53,419 bases of DNA from CAYWKU01 sp964459325 (lineage in GTDB: Bacteria > RBG-13-61-14 > CAYWKU01): the NCBI GenBank assembly GCA_964459325.1, contig CAYWKU010000023.1, forward strand, positions 1-53,419, in the 5' to 3' direction. Made by a program: the position numbers and the translations under genes. Within the stretch, counting starts at the first letter, position 1. Each line of letters opens with the position of its first letter. Shown here in pieces: positions 23,945-31,661 of this stretch. Under the pieces are notes generated by a model. The model was not told where the DNA came from. It did not search any database and was given only the letters and a program-made list of their open reading frames with translations.

Positions 23945-25645
23945 ATGAGTAAGGACGAAACAATTCGCGGCAAGGACTTCATCCGCACCATAATCGACGA
24001 GGACTTGAAGGAAGGAAAATGGGGCGGGAAAATCGTCACCCGCTTCCCGCCGGAGCCTAATGGGTACCTCCATATCGGCCACGCCAAGAGCATCTGCCTG
24101 AACTTCGGCATCGCCTCGGAGTACGAAGGCGCACGGTGCCATCTGCGGTTCGATGACACCAATCCCTTGAAAGAGGAACAGGTATATATCGATTCTATAA
24201 AGGAAGACGTGCGGTGGCTGGGGTACGACTGGGGCGAGCATCTTTATTACGCATCCGACTATTTCAACCGGCTTTATGATTGGGCCATCAGGCTCATTAA
24301 CGATGGAAAGGCTTACGTGGACGATTTGAGCATGGAAGAAGTCCGGCAACTGAGAGGAACCCCCACCGAGCCGGGCAAAGACAGCCCCTACCGCGACCGG
24401 TCGCCCGAAGAAAACCTCGAGCTTTTCAAACGCATGGCGGCGGGCGAGTTCGATGAAGGCTCCCGGGTGCTCCGGGCGAAGATAGACATGGCGTCGCCCA
24501 ACCTGAACCTGCGCGACCCGGTAATGTACCGGATATTGAAGGCTCCTCATCCCCATGCGGGCGCTAAGTGGCTTATATACCCCACCTACGACTGGGCCCA
24601 CGGCCAGTCCGATTCGGTCGAGGGTATTACTCATTCCCTTTGCACGTTGGAGTTTGAAGACCACCGGCCGCTTTACGACTGGTACCTGGAGCGGTTGGGG
24701 GAGCATCATCCGCGCCAGATTGAGTTTGCGCCGCTGAATGTGACGTACATGGCGCTGAGCAAGCGCAAGCTCTTGGAGCTTGTCCGGGAGGGCTACGTGA
24801 GCGGGTGGGACGACCCGCGCATGCCCACCATCTGCGGCCTGCGAAGGCGCGGCTACACGCCCGAGTCCATCCGCGACTTCTGCGGGCGCATCGGCGTCGC
24901 CAAAGCCGAGAGCACGGTCGAGATTGAGCTGCTGGAGCATTGCCTGAGGGAGGATTTGAACAAGCGGGCGCCCCGGGTGATGGGGGTGCTCGACCCGTTG
25001 AAGGTGGTCATCGAAAATTACCCCGAGGGCGCCGGGGAGGAGCTGGAGGCGGTGAACAACCCCGAAGACCCCTCCGCCGGGACGCGCAAGGCGCCGTTTT
25101 CGCGCGAAATTTACATCGAAAGGGGCGACTTCATGGAAGACCCCCCGAAGAAATTCTACCGGCTGGCTCCCGGCAGGGAAGTGCGGTTGAGGTATGCATA
25201 TTTCATCAAGTGCGTTGACGTTATAAAGGACGAGGCGACCGGCGAAATAAAGGAGCTCAGGTGCACTTATGACCCCGAAACTCGGGGCGGAGCCGCTCCC
25301 GACGGCAGGAAGGTCAAAGCCACCCTCCACTGGGTATCGGCGGCACACTCCATACCCGCGGAAGTCAGGATTTATGACCGGCTGTTTACAAAGGAAAATC
25401 CGAACGATACCGAGGAGGGCGGCGATTTCAAGGATAACTTCAACCCCGAATCGCTGAAGACGCTCACCGATTGTCCGGTTGAACCTTCGCTGGCGAAAGC
25501 CGAGCCGGGGCAGCGTTATCAGTTCGAGCGGATAGGCTACTTCTGCGTCGACCCGGACTCGACCCCGGAGAAACCGGTATTCAACCGCACGGTCAATTTA
25601 AAGGACGAATGGGCCAGAATCAAAAAGAAAGCGGGGCAGAAGTAG
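23945..25645 (+). CDS. glnS: Glutaminyl-tRNA synthetase
   Basis: 566 residues, full length for bacterial GlnRS. The class I signature is FPPEPNGYLHIGHAKS with HIGH at residues 43-46, and the KMSKS equivalent is MALSKRKL from residue 269. RFDDTNP and the C-terminal beta-barrel anticodon-binding domains (FSREIYIERGDF, ELRCTYDPETRGG, GYFCVDPDS) follow. It charges tRNA-Gln directly with glutamine and ATP. Presence of glnS suggests the organism does not depend on the GatCAB route for Gln-tRNA, although some bacteria keep both. The ATG follows GGGGAAAAGG. It appears to be monocistronic. Confidence 0.96.
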   Translation: MSKDETIRGKDFIRTIIDEDLKEGKWGGKIVTRFPPEPNGYLHIGHAKSICLNFGIASEYEGARCHLRFDDTNPLKEEQVYIDSIKEDVRWLGYDWGEHLYYASDYFNRLYDWAIRLINDGKAYVDDLSMEEVRQLRGTPTEPGKDSPYRDRSPEENLELFKRMAAGEFDEGSRVLRAKIDMASPNLNLRDPVMYRILKAPHPHAGAKWLIYPTYDWAHGQSDSVEGITHSLCTLEFEDHRPLYDWYLERLGEHHPRQIEFAPLNVTYMALSKRKLLELVREGYVSGWDDPRMPTICGLRRRGYTPESIRDFCGRIGVAKAESTVEIELLEHCLREDLNKRAPRVMGVLDPLKVVIENYPEGAGEELEAVNNPEDPSAGTRKAPFSREIYIERGDFMEDPPKKFYRLAPGREVRLRYAYFIKCVDVIKDEATGEIKELRCTYDPETRGGAAPDGRKVKATLHWVSAAHSIPAEVRIYDRLFTKENPNDTEEGGDFKDNFNPESLKTLTDCPVEPSLAKAEPGQRYQFERIGYFCVDPDSTPEKPVFNRTVNLKDEWARIKKKAGQK

Positions 25646-25684
25646 CTTTGGCAAGGCTGTTGAAATTGTAGACAAGGCTCTTCA

Positions 25685-25717
25685 GCCCCTTGATTCAAGG
25701 GGTTAAAACCCCTTGTC
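25685..25717. repeat. Overlapping palindromes (CCCCTTG family)
   Basis: CCCCTTGATTCAAGGGG and AAGGGGTTAAAACCCCTT overlap by five bases (AAGGGG shared), so only one hairpin can form at a time. The flank CCCCTTGTCT recurs in the palindrome at 34904. Confidence 0.75.
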
Positions 25718-25849
25718 TGTTTGAGTGGGTAGCCCGGCTCAAAGCGCCCCTTTACCCGCTTGTCTCCCCGCCTTGAAGATTGACTTGCCGGCGAAAGGCT
25801 TCTATCCTTCTTATAACACATCATGGTTTGTATCCTCGAGGAGTTTGTT

Positions 25850-27733
25850 ATGGGTGGAAAGAGACTTGCAGCGCTTTTTTGTGCGGTGTTTTTGGTGATT
25901 TTAGCGGCCTGCGGCAACGAACCCGGCAACCAGGGTTCGACTGAAGGGGATACAACAACCTCAACCGACCCCCTGGCGCCCATAGCCGCCATTACAGTTT
26001 CTCCCGTCGCGGGTTTTTCGGGCGCCGAGTTTGTGTTGGACGCCTCGGCGAGTTTTGATTTTCAGGACCTTACCGAGGACCTCGAGTTCCGATGGGACAT
26101 GGAGAACGACGGGGAATGGGACAACGATTACAGCTCCGCGAATATCGAGGTAACCACGAGTATCTATAAATCCGAAGGCACCCATTCCGTCAAAATGAAG
26201 GTTAAGGACCCCGAGGGCCACACGGACGCGGTGGTGCAGGAACTGGAAATCCTTCCCGCCGATGCTCCGTCGTTGTCCGGCACAATCGAGTTCGAGAAGA
26301 TACCGGTTACCGCTCAGGGGCTTGACCTCGATAACCCGCAGCCAATGCCCGCCCGAAGGGTACTGGTACGCTCATACCGGACAAGCGACGACGTGCCCCT
26401 GGGGGAAGATACTACCGACAACAGCGGCGCTTATTCGGTCACCGCGCTCGCCGGGGAACAGGTGTATGTGAAGGTGTTCGCCAAAACGGTGGACAAGGAC
26501 GCAGGCGGCAACGTCATCGGCAAATTCATGGTCTTCCCCCCCGGTGACGACATACCGCTCACGGAAAAATACATATATTCAGCCAAGGGCGATAACATAC
26601 AGATGCCGGGCGACGGAAACGACAAGACAGCAGACTACCTGATTCCGGATTCACCAAACCGCGCCTCCGGGCCGTTCAATATAATTGATGTTATCGAGCA
26701 AGCTTACGACAAGGTGCGCACCGCTCATCCGAGCGCCGATTTGAACGACCTGGTGGTGCGATGGGGCGCCAATTACGGCGGCGGGACATACTACACCACT
26801 TCTGAAAATGCACTATATATCAATGGAAAAAGGGATTCGGACAGCGACGAGTTCGACGACATGATAGTGGCGCACGAGTTCGGCCATTTCGTGGACAATA
26901 ACCTTTACCGCAGCGATTCCATCGGCGGGCCCCATTATCTGGAAGAACGCCTTGACCCTAGGGTTGCCTGGTCGGAAGGCTACGCCACCGCCTTCGCAGG
27001 GATGACGCTGGAAGAACGCCTTTATCGGGACACTTGCGGTGTCAATGGCGGAACCATTTGCGTGGGATTTGATATCGAAAACAATGCTTCACTATCGGAC
27101 AATGAAGGCTATTATAACGAAGCAAGCGTCTTTGCCATACTGCGGGACCTATGGGACGACAACGGTGAAAGCTGGGATACACTCAACTATCCTTACTCAA
27201 TTTTCGGTAACATCTGGGGTGACACCGCTTACAAGAGCAAAACCGACCTGATATATCTTTACCCGTTTGTGGATGAGCTTATCAATCGGGAAGACAACGA
27301 ACCCGCCACATCGGCGATACTGGCCGAGGAGAATGTGGCTTATCCCGAGTCTGAACGCCCGGCGAGCACAATCATGGAAATGGGCACTCCGCCCGCTTCG
27401 GTGGTCGGCGTGCCGATAGACGGCGGCCTGGGAAACGATGGCAGTGATTATGAGCCCTGGGATTACAACACATACGAAGCCAACAAGTTCTACAGGTTCC
27501 ATACCAGCGGTGGCGGGCAGACTACAGTAAATATTAAGGTAACTTGCACGGGCATAATAGACTTCTACATTTACAAAAAAGGGGAAGATAAGGGCGCAAA
27601 GAGGTGTGCACCCGATGATGACCCCCCCACGTCTATTACCGGTCCTGTTGAGGATGGGAGTAAGTACATCATCAACGTCCGGGCATGGGAAGAGGGGTCA
27701 CATACTTTCGATTTGTCGGTAACTTTACCCTGA
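25850..27733 (+). CDS. Lipoprotein zinc metalloprotease with PKD and Ig-like domains
   Basis: 627 residues from ATG 25850 (CGAGGAG 8 nt upstream). A lipoprotein signal ends LVILAAC with Cys21 as the lipidated residue. A PKD domain (about 45-135; DASASFDFQD, FRWDMENDGEWDND, VKMKVKDPEGH) is followed by a carboxypeptidase-regulatory-like domain and then a protease core: VAHEFGHFVDNN has the zinc-binding HExxH (His342, Glu343, His346) and VAWSEGYATAF supplies the third ligand glutamate about 32 residues on. The C-terminal 100 residues look like a pre-peptidase (PPC-type) domain (TTVNIKVTC, YIYKKGEDKG, SHTFDLSVTL). It is probably cell-surface or periplasmic. The substrate is unknown. Confidence 0.82.
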   Translation: MGGKRLAALFCAVFLVILAACGNEPGNQGSTEGDTTTSTDPLAPIAAITVSPVAGFSGAEFVLDASASFDFQDLTEDLEFRWDMENDGEWDNDYSSANIEVTTSIYKSEGTHSVKMKVKDPEGHTDAVVQELEILPADAPSLSGTIEFEKIPVTAQGLDLDNPQPMPARRVLVRSYRTSDDVPLGEDTTDNSGAYSVTALAGEQVYVKVFAKTVDKDAGGNVIGKFMVFPPGDDIPLTEKYIYSAKGDNIQMPGDGNDKTADYLIPDSPNRASGPFNIIDVIEQAYDKVRTAHPSADLNDLVVRWGANYGGGTYYTTSENALYINGKRDSDSDEFDDMIVAHEFGHFVDNNLYRSDSIGGPHYLEERLDPRVAWSEGYATAFAGMTLEERLYRDTCGVNGGTICVGFDIENNASLSDNEGYYNEASVFAILRDLWDDNGESWDTLNYPYSIFGNIWGDTAYKSKTDLIYLYPFVDELINREDNEPATSAILAEENVAYPESERPASTIMEMGTPPASVVGVPIDGGLGNDGSDYEPWDYNTYEANKFYRFHTSGGGQTTVNIKVTCTGIIDFYIYKKGEDKGAKRCAPDDDPPTSITGPVEDGSKYIINVRAWEEGSHTFDLSVTLP

Positions 27734-27765
27734 TGGAGTATCGAAAAACACCCGATGCCGACCAC

Positions 27766-27846
27766 ATGGTAGGCGCGACACTCCTGTCGCGCAATTTGGG
27801 CTCAACAAACCTTTTCCCGTCGCGGCAAGAGTGCCGCACCTACCAT
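27766..27846. repeat. Dispersed palindromic repeat, copy 3
   Basis: Bounded by ATGGTAGG and CCTACCAT, with arms GGCGCGACACTCCTGTCGCGC and GGCAAGAGTGCCGCACC. It fills most of the gap between two lipoprotein genes. Confidence 0.8.
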
Positions 27847-27865
27847 TCCCGAGGAGGAGGGAAAG

Positions 27866-28477
27866 ATGAAAGCTGAAAAGATTATCGGAGCGGTTTTCGT
27901 ATTTGTCATCGCGCTTTCACTGGCGTGTATCAACGTACGGGAGACGCCGAGCCACAGGCAAGGCCCCAAGACCACAACTCCTCCGCCGGCGTCCTCGAAA
28001 AGGAAGGGCCCACCTCCAAAAACACCACCTCCCGCGGCATCCAAAAGAAAAGGGCCCAAGAAAAAAGCGCCCCACGTGAAAATCCAACCCCCTGTCAACC
28101 TCAAAGTACACCCCGGCAAGGGGAAGAAAAGCGCGCGCGGCATACCTTACGTGGTCACCGTCATGCCCAGGCGCGACGTGGACGAAGCGGTGCTCCGGTG
28201 GAATCTCCCCAAAGGGGCAAAAATGGCCCGGGGCTACTTGCGGGAACAAGTCCCCGCACGCGGACTTCGCAGAAACAGCAAAACCACGTACAACGTGCTG
28301 ATTGTGCCCGGTGGGGATAATCAAAGCGCCACGGTGAGCGTGAAGGTGCGCATCGGCGGCCAGTGGTATGGCGCGGCGGAGGAAGTTGACCTGTCCGTGC
28401 CCGGCGGCAAAGCCAAAAAGCCGAAGGGCAAGGGAAAGAAACCCCGCACCGAATTCCCCATGAAGCGGGTGGATTAA
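27866..28477 (+). CDS. Small lipoprotein with Pro/Lys-rich linker
   Basis: 203 residues. The signal MKAEKIIGAVFVFVIALSLAC has a lipobox LSLAC with Cys21. Residues 30-80 are a low-complexity linker of Pro, Lys, Ser and Thr (PPPASSKRKGPPP repeated as PPPAASKRKGPK), typical of a stalk crossing the periplasm or peptidoglycan. The remaining 110 residues (VVTVMPRRDVDEAVLRW, YNVLIVPGGDNQSATVSVKV) look like a beta-sandwich similar to an Ig-like or adhesin fold. The C-terminus is again Lys-rich. I do not recognise a family. GGAGGGAAAG precedes the ATG. Confidence 0.72.
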   Translation: MKAEKIIGAVFVFVIALSLACINVRETPSHRQGPKTTTPPPASSKRKGPPPKTPPPAASKRKGPKKKAPHVKIQPPVNLKVHPGKGKKSARGIPYVVTVMPRRDVDEAVLRWNLPKGAKMARGYLREQVPARGLRRNSKTTYNVLIVPGGDNQSATVSVKVRIGGQWYGAAEEVDLSVPGGKAKKPKGKGKKPRTEFPMKRVD

Positions 28478-28516
28478 GTAAACATTACAAGGAGGCGGGT
28501 GTCCTGTCGGGAGTGC

Positions 28517-28632
28517 CACTGATAGCTTTGCTATCAGTGAACGGAAGGCCGTCCTGTTTCTTGTCGCTATCGCGACCCGGACGTATAACGTCCGGGCCAC
28601 CCAGCCACCCGCACCGATAGAAAATCTATCGG
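28517..28632. repeat. Array of four perfect small hairpins
   Basis: CACTGATAGC-TTT-GCTATCAGTG (28517-28539), GTCGC-TATC-GCGAC (28563-28576), CCCGGACGT-ATA-ACGTCCGGG (28576-28596) and CCGATAGA-AAA-TCTATCGG (28614-28632) lie in 116 bp. The arms differ in sequence. No gene is visible between 28478 and 28744. Confidence 0.8.
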
Positions 28633-28672
28633 CGCCACCCCACCGAGAATAAACTTCCGCGTTTCCTGTTCC

Positions 28673-28731
28673 ATGGTAGGCGCGACACTCATGTCGCGCA
28701 TGTTGCCCGGCAAGAGTGCCGGGCCTACCAT
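28673..28731. repeat. Dispersed palindromic repeat, copy 4
   Basis: ATGGTAGGCGCGACACTC... to GAGTGCCGGGCCTACCAT: the two ends are inverted copies of the same repeat and form one long imperfect palindrome. Confidence 0.8.
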
Positions 28732-28744
28732 CTCCCAATAACGC

Positions 28745-30448
28745 TTACGGCGTTATCGAGAATATATGTTTCTGCCGGCTGGTGGTTATGTCCACGATAG
28801 CCGGCCTGTCGCTCTTGATGGCCTCGCCCAGCGCCCCCTTCACGTCCTCGGCGTTTTCCACCTTGTACCCGTCAATTCCGATGCCCTTTGCAATGTCCAC
28901 GAACCGGGGCGAATCGTACTCGGTAGCCAGCCGCCGGTCATCGGGCTGGAAGTCCATCACGTTGCCGAGGCAGGAGTTGTTGTATATGACGTAGGTGACG
29001 GGCAGGTTGAAATCGCGTGCCATCTCCAGCCCGTAAAGCTGCAACACCATGCCGCCGTCGCCGAGGCAGGATATGACCCGGCGGTCGGGATTGGCCATCT
29101 GTGCCGCCAGGCTGGAGGTTACGCTCCACCCGATGGGGGTAACCCCGCCGGGGGCGATAACCTGCCCGGCCCTTTTGCACTGGAAGTGCTTGCCCATCCA
29201 CACCCTGTTGTTGCCGCCGTCCAGCACGATAAGCTCGTCCTCGCCCACCGTGTCGTTCAAATCCTTCACCACCCTCTCGGGCGCGATGGGCGTCTCGTCG
29301 GAAGCGTACTGCGGCGTGTCGAAAAAGTTGCGCTCCTTCTTAAACTTCTTGACCGCCTCGATGCGGGCGGAAGCGTCGATTTTGGGCTTCTTATCCTTGA
29401 TGGCCTCGATTAGCAGCTTCAATCCCCTCTTGGCTTCCGAGGTGGCGCCGTATTCGATGGGGTAGGTGAAACCGATGTTCAGCGGCTCGATGTCCATCTG
29501 AACGATTTTCTGCTTCTGCGGATTTATCCAGTCCATGGCGAGCATTTTGTTGTTTTCGGGCGCCAGGCCGGTGCCCACTGCGAGGATGACGTCTGCCTCC
29601 CGAACCTTGTCGTTAGCGGCCTGCTGTCCGAAGTTTCCGGTGCCGCCGAGGGCCAGGTCGTGGGTTTCGGCGATGGAGCTTTTGCCCATGACGGAAGTTG
29701 CCACCGGCATGCCGATAAGCTCCGCCAGCTCCTTCACCTCATCGTAAGCCCTTGCCATGTGTATTCCCTGGCCGCATATCATGACGGGGTTTTCGGCCTT
29801 GGCCAGGTAATCGGAAATTTTATCCACCGCCTCCCCGGAGAGGCACGGCGGCTCGACGTTGAGCCTTCCCTTCACGCTCTCGGCTCCCCACAGCGGAGGC
29901 GTGATGGATTCCGGCTCGACCTGTGAGGTGACGATGTTCCACCGGGCGATGACCGCCGCCGGGCCGGGTTTGCCGGTTACCGCGTGCTTGATGGCCAGTT
30001 GCACCCCGTGGATGAACTCGGACGGGGTATGGGCGACGGTGGTGTACTTGGTCATCCCCTTGAAAATGCTTCTGAAATCCGACGAGCCGTATTCGCCGCT
30101 GCCGCACTGGTACGGCATGTGCTGCACCAGTCCGCCGTAGTCCGAGAACTCGGCCAGTATCAGCATCGGCGAGCCGGCGTGGAAGGCTTCCAGTATCCCC
30201 AGGCCGGCGCTCGATGCCAGCCACGCCCCCTGGGCAAGTATGGCCGCCGGCTTGCCGGTAAGCCGGGCCACTATGTCCGCCATCCCGGAAGCGCACTGTT
30301 CGTTGCGGGCCAGGACGGTTTTAATTTTGTCCTGCCGGTCAAAAAGGGGGTCGAACATGAACATGTTTGAGCCGCCGGGCATTCCGAAAACGTACTCGAT
30401 GCCGGCTTCTATCATAATGTCGGCAACAATATCCCTGGTATTCGCCAT
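28745..30448 (-). CDS. ThDP-dependent enzyme, acetolactate-synthase-like
   Basis: 567 residues from ATG 30448 (GGAG 8 nt upstream). A longer frame to 30778 runs antisense through tRNA-Pro and is rejected. The fold is the three-domain PYR-central-PP layout of acetolactate synthase relatives: VFGMPGGSNMFMFDPL, ARNEQCASGMADIVARL with the catalytic glutamate, a central Rossmann domain and LGDGGMVLQLYGLEM...YNNSCLGN for Mg-ThDP. The usual quinone or FAD side motifs of pyruvate oxidase are not obvious. Benzoylformate decarboxylase, sulfoacetaldehyde or oxalyl-CoA type reactions are all possible; the substrate cannot be assigned. It stands alone. Confidence 0.85.
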   Translation of the reverse strand: MANTRDIVADIMIEAGIEYVFGMPGGSNMFMFDPLFDRQDKIKTVLARNEQCASGMADIVARLTGKPAAILAQGAWLASSAGLGILEAFHAGSPMLILAEFSDYGGLVQHMPYQCGSGEYGSSDFRSIFKGMTKYTTVAHTPSEFIHGVQLAIKHAVTGKPGPAAVIARWNIVTSQVEPESITPPLWGAESVKGRLNVEPPCLSGEAVDKISDYLAKAENPVMICGQGIHMARAYDEVKELAELIGMPVATSVMGKSSIAETHDLALGGTGNFGQQAANDKVREADVILAVGTGLAPENNKMLAMDWINPQKQKIVQMDIEPLNIGFTYPIEYGATSEAKRGLKLLIEAIKDKKPKIDASARIEAVKKFKKERNFFDTPQYASDETPIAPERVVKDLNDTVGEDELIVLDGGNNRVWMGKHFQCKRAGQVIAPGGVTPIGWSVTSSLAAQMANPDRRVISCLGDGGMVLQLYGLEMARDFNLPVTYVIYNNSCLGNVMDFQPDDRRLATEYDSPRFVDIAKGIGIDGYKVENAEDVKGALGEAIKSDRPAIVDITTSRQKHIFSITP

Positions 30449-30653
30449 TTCCACACTCCTCCAGTCACTAGTATATTTTTTCGGGCAAATTCTTCGATGC
30501 CGAACTATTTTACAACCATAACGGGTGTTATTGCAATTACGCCTTTTGCCCGCGCAACTTTTCAAGTGTAACACACTCCTGGCCGAAAGCGCGGATAAAT
30601 CCGGCCCTTGTTTGCGCCTTTTGGGGTGTGGTGATATTTTCCAAGGTAGGTAA

Positions 30654-30727
30654 CGGGGAGTGGCGCAGTCTGGTAGCGCATCTGCTTTGGGAGCAGAAAG
30701 TCGGAGGTTCGAATCCTCTCTCCCCGA
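30654..30727 (+). tRNA. tRNA-Pro (UGG)
   Basis: 74 nt with a full cloverleaf: acceptor CGGGGAG/CTCCCCG, D-stem GCGC/GCGC, anticodon stem TCTGC/GCAGA around loop TTTGGGA (anticodon TGG), and T-loop TTCGAAT. CCA is not encoded. A possible promoter (TTGTTT, 18 nt, TGATAT) lies at 30608-30637. Confidence 0.97.
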
Positions 30728-30747
30728 TTGAATCGACTCCTTCAATG

Positions 30748-30776
30748 AGAAAAAAGCCGGGGGAAGAATTCCCGGC
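30748..30776 (-). terminator. Rho-independent terminator (minus strand)
   Basis: On the minus strand GCCGGG-AATTCTTCC-CCCGGC-type stem is followed by TTTTTTCTC. It lies 80 bp downstream of the 30856-31503 gene and also ends antisense transcription toward tRNA-Pro. Confidence 0.8.
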
Positions 30777-30855
30777 AATCTAATGTGCGATTATGCCGAA
30801 ATAAAGGGTAAAAACAGGCTTATTAGCCCATTCACACTGTCACTTCCAGTTAGAG

Positions 30856-31503
30856 CTATTCATCCGCACTTTTTGTGGAGAACCATCCTACTTTTATTAA
30901 AAACATCCAATTACTGAACCTTATGTCTGTCCCCAGAAAATCTCCGCTATCATCAAACTTCACAAATTGATAACTGAATTCCGTGCCTACGTAAATTTCA
31001 TCGAACTTGAAGAAATCAACCCCTTTATACACTTTATAAAACCCTTGTGCTATCCGTAGTCCGGGATCGAAATCTGTTTGCATACTGTCATCCCCCCGAG
31101 CTGCAGCAGCATCACTTTTATAAGAAAACAGATATCCCCCTACCCCGAATTCAGAATAAGGATAAAATTCTTGGCGGCTTTTATTACCGGTAATACGAAT
31201 AGACGGGACCAAGTAATGAATCGACCAATCCGAATCATTTTCACCGCTTCCCCATGCATAACCCCAATTAATATTTGCCCCGAAATGTTCAGTATAATCG
31301 TGTCCTAAATGCAAAATTTCCCAAATGAAAGGATATTTGGCATCATAATTTTCTTTACCTGTGGGAGAAATAAATTGAATTGTCGGGTTACTCAACCCCA
31401 TTCCGGTACCCATATAGCTTTTTTCCTCCGCATCGGCATCATCCTGTACTAAAATGCTCAAAGAGCATACCATGACTATTAATGCAATCTTTAAAGTTCT
31501 CAT
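30856..31503 (-). CDS. Outer-membrane beta-barrel protein
   Basis: 215 residues. A signal peptide (MRTLKIALIVMVCSLSILV, cleavage near DADA-EE) precedes a mature part with alternating amphipathic strands (HYLVPSIRITG, YPYSEFGVGGYLF, LRIAQGFYKVYKG, YVGTEFSYQFVKF, SNWMFLIKVGW). This pattern is a small barrel of the OmpW/outer-membrane-beta-brl type. AAGGAGG lies 8 nt before the ATG. It sits 158 bp downstream of the large propeller lipoprotein gene on the same strand with a perfect inverted repeat between them, so cotranscription is uncertain. No function can be assigned. Confidence 0.75.
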   Translation of the reverse strand: MRTLKIALIVMVCSLSILVQDDADAEEKSYMGTGMGLSNPTIQFISPTGKENYDAKYPFIWEILHLGHDYTEHFGANINWGYAWGSGENDSDWSIHYLVPSIRITGNKSRQEFYPYSEFGVGGYLFSYKSDAAAARGDDSMQTDFDPGLRIAQGFYKVYKGVDFFKFDEIYVGTEFSYQFVKFDDSGDFLGTDIRFSNWMFLIKVGWFSTKSADE

Positions 31504-31603
31504 TTAGATTTTACCTCCTTTTGTTCTTGTGAGTGGTCTGGTAAACGAAACAAACGTGCTAAGCGATGTTTTCTACTTATCATTTTAAGGGAATTGGGCT
31601 TAT

Positions 31604-31634
31604 CCGGCTCATCCCTAGATAAAGGATGAGCCGG
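31604..31634. terminator. Perfect 11-bp hairpin after the propeller lipoprotein gene
   Basis: CCGGCTCATCC and GGATGAGCCGG flank CTAGATAAA. It lies 28 bp past the stop of the 31662-34688 gene but has no U-tract, so it may be a terminator lacking one, an attenuator or an mRNA-stabilising stem. Confidence 0.5.
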
Positions 31635-31661
31635 ACAACCTTAAGAAGGACGATGCGGACT

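Noticed and set aside
30560..30640. Possible fourth copy of the RNA-like element (AACACACTCCTGGCC ... GGGGTGTGGTGAT)
   Set aside because: The closing helix has a mismatch, and the GGGTAGC and ATCACCT blocks are missing; too weak to count.
30449..30778. A 110-codon N-terminal extension of the ThDP enzyme frame
   Set aside because: It runs antisense through tRNA-Pro (giving the familiar spurious GREDSNLRLSAPKADAL peptide) and a good start with GGAG exists at 30448.
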